NCBI GenBank assembly: GCA_002105175.1
Contig: MCGE01000004.1
Span: 1,054,001 to 1,118,000 of the forward strand
DNA length: 64,000 nt
Reading direction: 5' to 3'
Source: Absidia repens
Lineage: Eukaryota > Mucoromycota > Mucoromycetes > Mucorales > Cunninghamellaceae
Shown: one piece after another, positions 56,817 through 64,000 of the stretch
Position numbering within the stretch: position 1 is the first letter of the stretch
Layout: every line of letters begins with the position of its first letter
Notes under the pieces: generated by a model
The model's input: the letters and a program-made list of their open reading frames with translations, nothing else
The model's database searches: none
Told to the model about the DNA's origin: nothing
Made by a program: the position numbers and the translations under genes

Positions 56817-58152
56817 CTAAAGTTGTTTATCCGAGGGATTTGATGATAGTTTCTTTCGTCGTTTGGTATTAGCCATTCCTGCTGTATCATCGACCGCCTT
56901 CTTTCTTGATCGCTTCAAATTGGCATCCTGTTGTGAAGACATCTAGAAAAATACGATAAAAAAGTGTCAAAGAAGTACACAACACCAAGCTGTCCTCATC
57001 TCAATCTTACCGATGATAATGCATCCGATGACTGCGATTTGGCGCCCAGAGATGGTGGTGTGTTTGTACTTGTATCATGATGCTCAATGGCATGTCTAGC
57101 TTGCTCTACCCGTAAAGCCGATGTATCAATGGCTCGATCCATACAAATCCGAAACGCCTGATTTTCTTGTGCCCGCAACATATTTGGTTGACCTATCAAA
57201 CAGATAATGGAGAAGAATGGTGGTTGATATCATATCATCACAGTTTTTCTAGTATGCTTTGCTCCTTTTTTTGCAGAGAGGGGAGAGGGGACTTACTTTT
57301 ATCATTCTTTTCCTTTGGTGTTTTCCAGCTATATCCTTTTGAAGGGTTGAAATCCATGACTGATTGTGTTTCCTTGAAGGCGCTATTCACATGGAAAAGG
57401 CTTGTCAACTATATATATATATATATATAAACCAAATTCGATGAGTACATACATATCCCAAGCCAGTGCCGATATCCGTCCCCTTATTCCTTACCAGACG
57501 ATTGGCAATAACTGAGTAAATGGTTGGTGATTGATAGACGTTTGCGCCCATGATATAGTACGTTGCAATTGGGTTGACTATTTAAAATATTACAAAAGTT
57601 TAGATTGACAATCCTATAAAGTTGTATCTGGCGTAGTCCTTCTTACCATCATCTGGAGCAGGCCCCCGTCGGTATCGTTTTTGGATCACCCATACTGGTG
57701 GCTGTTCATGAGTAATGGCGAATTCTACACCAGTCATCTTCCTAAAGAAAAAGAACAAGTTTTGTGAATGAGTATCGTCAATGGTTAGTTCCTAAATTTT
57801 TCATGTTGTAGCTAAAGTGTCGTTTTACCGTAAAGCTTCCATAGTGGCGTCATGAGACTGGCGTAAGTCATTGTACTGAGTTTGCATGGATAAGATTTGA
57901 TTGTTGCTTTGACGATCCCAAAAAGGTGACATTGCAAAGTATTCCAGGACCATGTGCTGATTTTGGAATCCACCTACACGCTATCCATGTTTGCCGTGCA
58001 GAAAAAAAAAAAAGAGATTAATATATATATATATATATTGATTTTCACAAGTATCTATTGTACGTCATGAAAATGCTTGAGTCTACCTCTAGCCAATTAG
58101 TGTCCCGCCATTCTACGCTTGTCAAGTCTTCTGTGGTTGTTGATCTTTGCAT
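56817..58152 (-). CDS. MED6: Mediator complex subunit 6
   Basis: Head-module subunit of Mediator, required for RNA polymerase II activation. ATG at 58152-58150 and stop at 56819-56817; exon 1 is 58087-58152. MED6 blocks: VEWRDTNWLE then VLEYFAMSPFWDRQSNNQIL, MTGVEFAITHEQPPVWVIQK, NPIATYYIMGANVYQSPTIY and MDFNPSKGYSWK, which fit the family pattern of Trp-Leu start, ...YF..SPFYD..., and the YY(I/V)..VYQAP core. The C-terminal tail is polar and ends in a Lys-rich KRSRKKA and NTKRRKKLSS stretch (nuclear localisation). At least six introns; one includes a TA microsatellite near 57412-57428. Confidence 0.92.
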
Positions 58153-58435
58153 AATGAGACTATATATGAGTATATGAAAATAGAATACAAAAAGAGAAAA
58201 GAAAAAAAAATCGACAGAAGTGCACGCCATTTGTATTTATAAGTCCGATGTAAAAAAATTGTTGTATGAGTTCATTTTATGGTATTGTACAAGTGATTAA
58301 ATGAATAAAAGGATGATGAGGGAAGATAACAAATAAATGGTGATGATAATGATGATAATGATAATAAATACACAACTCAAAATGTTATTAGCTACTAAAT
58401 ACTAACTGTAAATACTAAATACTAACTATCCAATC
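58153..58435. other. MED6 upstream / 3' flank of next gene
   Basis: Short spacer with GAT/AAT-type repeats (58337-58365) and AT-rich sequence. Contains the MED6 promoter. Confidence 0.5.
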
Positions 58436-59224
58436 CTAAGCAAAGCGAACCTTTTTCTTCGATACCTACAAAAGAAATCAAAAAATCAACCACTATAGAC
58501 CACCTGTAAATGTCATCTCCACTTACCTCAGTCTCCACGCTTGTCTTTTTCGCCTTGTGCTTTTTGTTTTTCTTCTTGCTTTGGGCTTGCAGGTATCGTT
58601 TCTTTGCTTCCTCCTATACACATCATCATCAATTTTAATACTTCCTTCCTAAACTTCTATACTTCTTTTTAACCATGTTTCTTACCAACTGCTTTTGCTT
58701 CTCTGATAATCGGTTCTGTTTCTTGCTTTCCTTTTCTTCTATGAGTTTTTCAACGGCAAGCTAAAATAAATATAATAAAATAGATGATTAATTAGCCATA
58801 TTCGCAATGATTCCCTTATTTTCATCACTTTATATATATATATATATATTTACCTTCTTGGCTAGCTTTTCGTCTTCCCGTTTTGTTTCTTTGGCTGCGG
58901 TAGTATTAATGAGATCCAGCATAAAATCCTACGAAATAAAACTAGTGTGAGTCAAAGTGATATTATGATATTGGGTTTGAACTATTGTCAGATAGTTTAC
59001 CATGTTTGCGTATTTTGGATTGTCGGCTTCAGAAGTTCCTTTAACCCGTTGTTTGTGTGATTTTTTTATCTGGTCTATCGGTTGAACCTTTGTTACAAGC
59101 GTTTTAGTTGGCTTGACCATTTTCTAATAAACACCCTCCCTCCATATATTAGTGGCTGTTGAATGTCTTGATTCACTTCACCCAAAAGTTTGTAAGCACT
59201 ATTCTATACCTTTGATTTCCCCAT
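58436..59224 (-). CDS. Small lysine-rich, coiled-coil-like nuclear protein (unknown)
   Basis: I do not recognise this gene. Start ATG at 59224-59222; exon 1 (59210-59224) encodes only MGKSK, then KMVKPTKTLVTKVQPIDQIK, ADNPKYANMDFMLDLINTTAAK and a long charged helix-like stretch (EKLIEEKESKKQNRLSEKQK, EEAKKRYLQAQSKKK). It ends KKKVRFA. About 130 residues with five or more exons, all joining in phase. Very high Lys/Glu content and a basic C-terminus suggest a nucleolar or ribosome-biogenesis role, but this is inference. Head to head with the rhomboid gene. Confidence 0.65.
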
Positions 59225-59440
59225 GGTGTTACTGGTTTTTTGTTGGTTAAACGACGAATGAAAGAATGTGAAAAAATATGGTAAGCGAAAATTTTAAAAA
59301 ATATCAGTGGCTGAGATTTTTTTCTTTTTATTTATGCGGTGGTCGGGGTTAACTCACCCTCCATTCTTTTATCCGCTCCTGGTTTTTTTTTTGGCCTTCT
59401 ATATTTCCTTTTTTTTTTTTGCTTCTCCTATCCACCCACA
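59225..59440. promoter_or_regulatory. Divergent promoter, basic protein gene / rhomboid gene
   Basis: A 216-bp shared spacer with two T-rich blocks (59320-59332 and 59408-59420). No TATA box. Confidence 0.45.
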
Positions 59441-60591
59441 ATGTTAAGATATGCTCGCTTGTCAACATTACTGAAGCAACGACCTTTACCATTATGTAGA
59501 AATATTTCTCTCACAACACCGGATACCTTCAAAACCAACTCGCCCCCCTTTACTACTGTTTACGTCAGCGTACGCTCTTATATTCGACCTCGCCATTATG
59601 ACCGTTCATCTTCACTCTCAAACGCTATGAAACGCCAAAACAATCCTTTCCATCAAATAGGACGCGCTGTTAATAACATGGATCCAAACAAAGTCTTGTG
59701 GTCGGTCATTGGCGTCAATGTGGGTGTATTTGGTCTATGGCAATATGGCATTAGCTCTTATAAACAGTTTGGTGACCCTGAATGGCTCAATTTTATGCTG
59801 AAACACTTCATGAACTCGCCTGATGCCTGGCAAAATGGACGGTGGCATACACTTTTGACATCTGCTTTCTCACATAAGAATCTCGATCATCTCGGCATCA
59901 ATATGCTGGTGCTTTATTCTATCGGTCAAGGTGTTATGGAAGCTGTCGGCGCTTCCCGCTTTTTATTACTGTATTGTGGTGCTGGTATTGCTGGCTCAGT
60001 CGCTACCTTGGTTTATCAAAAATACTTGCGTCCTGTTTTAGTAGGTGGGAGTGATAATGGGCGATCAATGATGCATTCTCCTCCAAGCATGGGTTCCTTG
60101 GGTGCCTCAGGTAAAAGAAAAATATGAAAACCTGGTGTGGTAGTAAGTTTGTATTAAATATATACTATTCATTTTTATTGTAGGCTCTGTTATGGGATTG
60201 ACCACCTTCTTCGCTTGTGCTTGTAAGTTCTTGAAAAATATATACTACACTTTTTTACTGTGCATATACAACCATAATAAAAACTCACTTTATTTGTATG
60301 TCATCATTATAGTCCCAAAAGCAACCTTCCTTGTATTTTTTGTAATTCCCATGCCAGCCATTGCTGTTGTTGGTTTATTTGCAGCATATGATGTTTATAA
60401 AGCAACGACTCTTAATGTAAGTGACGAAAAGCTTGGATTTACTTTCCTTTCAGATGTTTACTAACTTTTTGAAAACAATATAGACCGGCATTGTCGATAG
60501 TGCTGCTCATATTGGTGGTGTATCTTATGGTGCGGCATATTGGTTTTTACGTGTCAAGCCTTTATTGCGTGCTGGTCGCTGGCGTGTTTGA
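59441..60591 (+). CDS. PCP1: Mitochondrial rhomboid protease (Pcp1/PARL type)
   Basis: Intramembrane serine protease of the inner mitochondrial membrane that processes targets such as dynamin-like Mgm1 and cytochrome c peroxidase in yeast. Exons 59441-60110, 60184-60222, 60313-60416 and 60484-60591 give 306 residues. The N-terminus (MLRYARLSTLLKQRPLPLCR) is a mitochondrial presequence. HTLLTSAFSHKNLDHLGINM is the loop and TM2 signature, GASGSVMG holds the catalytic Ser (GxSG), and DSAAHIGG holds the catalytic His. The GAS/GSVMG motif is split by the first intron. Several hydrophobic segments match PARL topology. Confidence 0.93.
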
Positions 60592-60754
60592 ATGAATGGA
60601 TTATATTAGGCTTTAATAGTGTATTATACTTTGTAGCACCTCTATAAATAAAAATAAATTCACCCATTTTGATTCTCGATCGGTATTTCAATTGTTTTGT
60701 CCCTTTGTGTTTCCTTTTTTTTTCTTTTTTTTTTTTTTGCCCCTTACCTTTAAA

Positions 60755-61930
<1,176 letters not shown>

Positions 61931-62283
61931 CTGGATCTATATATATATATATATATGAATATTAGACTACTATGCTATAGACTTTTTATCAGAATACTTT
62001 TGTTTATTTTATTTTTGCTTATCATTTGAATCATACATGTCTTATATCATACAAGCACCATCCACTTTTTGCTCTTCCATTGACATATATGAATTATTTG
62101 AACACCGCGCGAAAAGTTATTTTATGTCTTTTTTTTTTTGTGCATTTTTTCCTCCAATTCTTTTTTTTACTCAATTCAACTTCGATCATTCGCACACTCG
62201 CTATCCACTACATTCATACTATTATCATCATCTTTTCATCAATACTTACAGAGCTTTGTTTGTCTCTTGATTGATTCCGGAAA
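61931..62283. other. Intergenic spacer, b5 reductase to TSC2
   Basis: AT-rich 3' UTR with TA repeat (61940-61957) and the TSC2 leader. The several ORFs here overlap one another and look accidental. Confidence 0.5.
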
Positions 62284-64000
62284 ATGTCAAGCAATCCACC
62301 AAAACACACTTCCGCTTCTTCAACAAACAATTGGCTAAGTAGTATTTGCGACCTCGTGCTGCCTCTGTATCAGTGGAAACGTGCCTCAATGTAGCCAATG
62401 CTGATCCTGCTGCTGCTCTGGATGCTCGACCTGTTCTTCCATTATTATCTAGCACTCAACCGCTCTCCTCTCGTTTGAAACACCTCAAGGTATTTTCTGG
62501 GCTCTGCGAAAACTACACTTTTACGCATCTCGAAAATATCTTCTTCACTGTGCAAGACATCTTGGAACCAAACAAGGCTCGTGAATCTCGCCATTGGGTA
62601 TTTGAATTTATGCTTGCCTGCATCCATGGGCAATACAACAATCTTGGTATGGCTCGTGTGACTTTTTACAACACTCTGCGGAACTACGACAATTGGGACG
62701 ATTTCTATGATATGTACCGTGTGCTATATGCTTTGTGCAAAGGGGGTCGTGATATCTCTGGTTTCGAAAAAAACATTGGCAAGCTTTTGATCTCTTGGCT
62801 GGATATCACCTTACAACATGTGCCTCATTACCCTCATCGCTTGCTGTTGACCTCTTATACTGGTGGCTTTCGAGCTCTCTCCTCCAGCAAGGGTTCTTCA
62901 TTAAATTCACCTACTACAACTCACACAACAGTGGCGGCAGATCATACGAACAATGCGACAGACTCAACCGGGCATATTACAACAACGACAACATCATCAT
63001 CAACGATAGGCAAAGGCACAAAAGCAACAACAGCAACCATTCCTTATCTCAGCGACATTCTACACTTACTGACTGTTATTGCCAAATTCAACTTTGCCTT
63101 GTTTGAAGAGGACCAAGTGACTCATATGATGGCGGCGACTCAACAGGCGTTTTATGCTTCCAACCATGCAGATGATATTACTACATGTTTGGCCTTTTGT
63201 GATGTGGTGGTGCGGTATCGGTCTGTGCCTTTTGGTGCTCTCAAGCCATTATTGAAGATCATATGCGGCACAGTGACAATCCCTACTGGTATTTTATCAA
63301 CCCCTTCTTCCTCTTCTTCTATCTCTTGCTGGTCCATCTTCTTCAACCTTCTGCGATCTCACCATGCTCATAGAGCCATTCTGACGTTATGCAACTTCTT
63401 AGATACACCATTAGAACCTGGATCTAGTGCTGAAAACTTGGCGGAAGGTGCGATCGCATTACTTACGGAAACAGCATGGGATGGGACGCACTCTCAGCTA
63501 CAAGGCGCTGCTGATGTTTACAAAGTATCTGACACGGTGCTTCTTTTGTACTTTTCCCGGGTCGTTCAGCAAGGTGGAAAGAACAATGGGGTCATTTATG
63601 CTTGTGTATTGAAAAGCTTGACTATTCTAGTGGCGAACTCTGAAGATCAACGTATTGGATTGATGGACTGGGATGTTGTTTGGGATATTGTGGACACGTG
63701 CACATCATTTGTTCTTGGCATGATGGATGACTCTCACCAAAAGCAAGTACTCCAAGACCAACTTCCGAATCAGCATAGTGGCGGTGACACTATTGGCGAT
63801 GATAACGATAGCGACAGCGATTTGACATACAATGCGGTGCATCAACTGGGTCGATTTTTGGGACGGGTCTACAAACTTTATTTGTCAGAACAGTACAATG
63901 GTCCGGCGGGAAGGTTTATGCAGGTGCTATATGCTTTGCGCCGGTATGCTTCTGAATCATCAGCTACGATTTTGTTGGACTATTATGAAACGGAGCATTA
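62284..64000 (+). CDS. TSC2: Tuberin (TSC2) homologue, N-terminal part
   Basis: TSC2 is the GAP subunit of the TSC complex that switches off Rheb and thereby TORC1. Only the N-terminal third is in the window; the frame stays open to base 64000 (about 550 codons). The recognisable TSC2 N-terminal HEAT region runs from RLKHLKVFSGLCENYTFTHL through FFTVQDILEPN, SRHWVFEFMLACIHGQYNNL and VTFYNTLRNYDNWDDFYDMY to GRDISGFEKNIGKLLISWLD. A Thr/Ser-rich insert follows, then further helical repeats (LLYFSRVVQQGGKNNGVIYA). The frame of the plausible start (ATG 62284, MSSNPPKHTSASSTNNWLS) is shifted relative to the domain at about 62338-62342, consistent with one lost A. The catalytic GAP domain lies outside the window. 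Confidence 0.85.

Overview
The window looks like nuclear DNA of an early-diverging filamentous fungus, most likely Mucoromycota (Mucorales-like). The evidence is AT-rich intergenic DNA, short GT-AG introns (about 50-110 nt) often ending in long T-tracts, CAA/CAG-rich low-complexity coding stretches, and a gene set including GGA, TSC2, LOS1, DSC3, PHO88, CWC15 and MED6. I can place it to phylum with fair confidence and no lower. No tRNA, rRNA, CRISPR array or provirus was recognised.

Layout. 1-3538 (-): tRNA exportin LOS1/XPOT, 3' end outside the window. 8151-9806 (+): pyruvate dehydrogenase E1 beta. 10479-13252 (+): RCK2-like MAPK-activated kinase. 16544-18455 (+): PKA catalytic subunit. 19180-20389 (+): splicing factor CWC15. 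20821-21993 (+): arrestin-fold protein. 24388-26192 (+): SLC35F-type membrane transporter. 26495-29036 (-): GGA clathrin adaptor. 29264-30196 (+): DSC3-like Golgi E3 ligase subunit. 33317-34728 (-): ILV5. 35347-35963 (-): FAP7/AK6. 36218-38375 (+): MFS anion permease. 42252-44359 (+): alpha-arrestin with polyQ and PY motifs. 45760-46002 (+): small secreted Cys-rich peptide. 46259-47839 (+): MYG1. 48714-50352 (+): SAP-domain polyQ protein. 52426-54986 (-): amino acid permease. 55527-56310 (+): PHO88/SND3. 56817-58152 (-): MED6. 58436-59224 (-): small basic protein. 59441-60591 (+): mitochondrial rhomboid. 60755-61930 (+): NADH-cytochrome b5 reductase. 62284-64000 (+): TSC2/tuberin, running off the end.

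The genes are housekeeping and signalling genes and do not form a cluster. Loose functional links are nutrient signalling (PKA, TSC2, RCK-type kinase), and permeases together with arrestins, GGA and DSC3 that commonly govern sorting and ubiquitylation of membrane proteins.

The most unusual feature is a dispersed non-coding repeat family. Every intergenic gap longer than 2 kb (six gaps) contains exactly one core copy, at roughly 5.5, 14.7, 23.5, 31.8, 40.2 and 50.7 kb, in orientations + + - + - +. Each begins with a GC-rich box CCCGCCCACGTG (decayed in one copy), then a CT-rich tract, then a conserved core of about 150 bp, then a degenerate tail with several AATAAA motifs. This resembles a promoter driving a non-coding transcript, or an uncharacterised transposable element. 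A 205-bp MITE-like element lies at 51496-51700.

Several otherwise intact genes (RCK-like kinase, PKA, b5 reductase, probably TSC2) are broken by single-base deletions, mostly at homopolymers. I read these as assembly errors, not pseudogenes.
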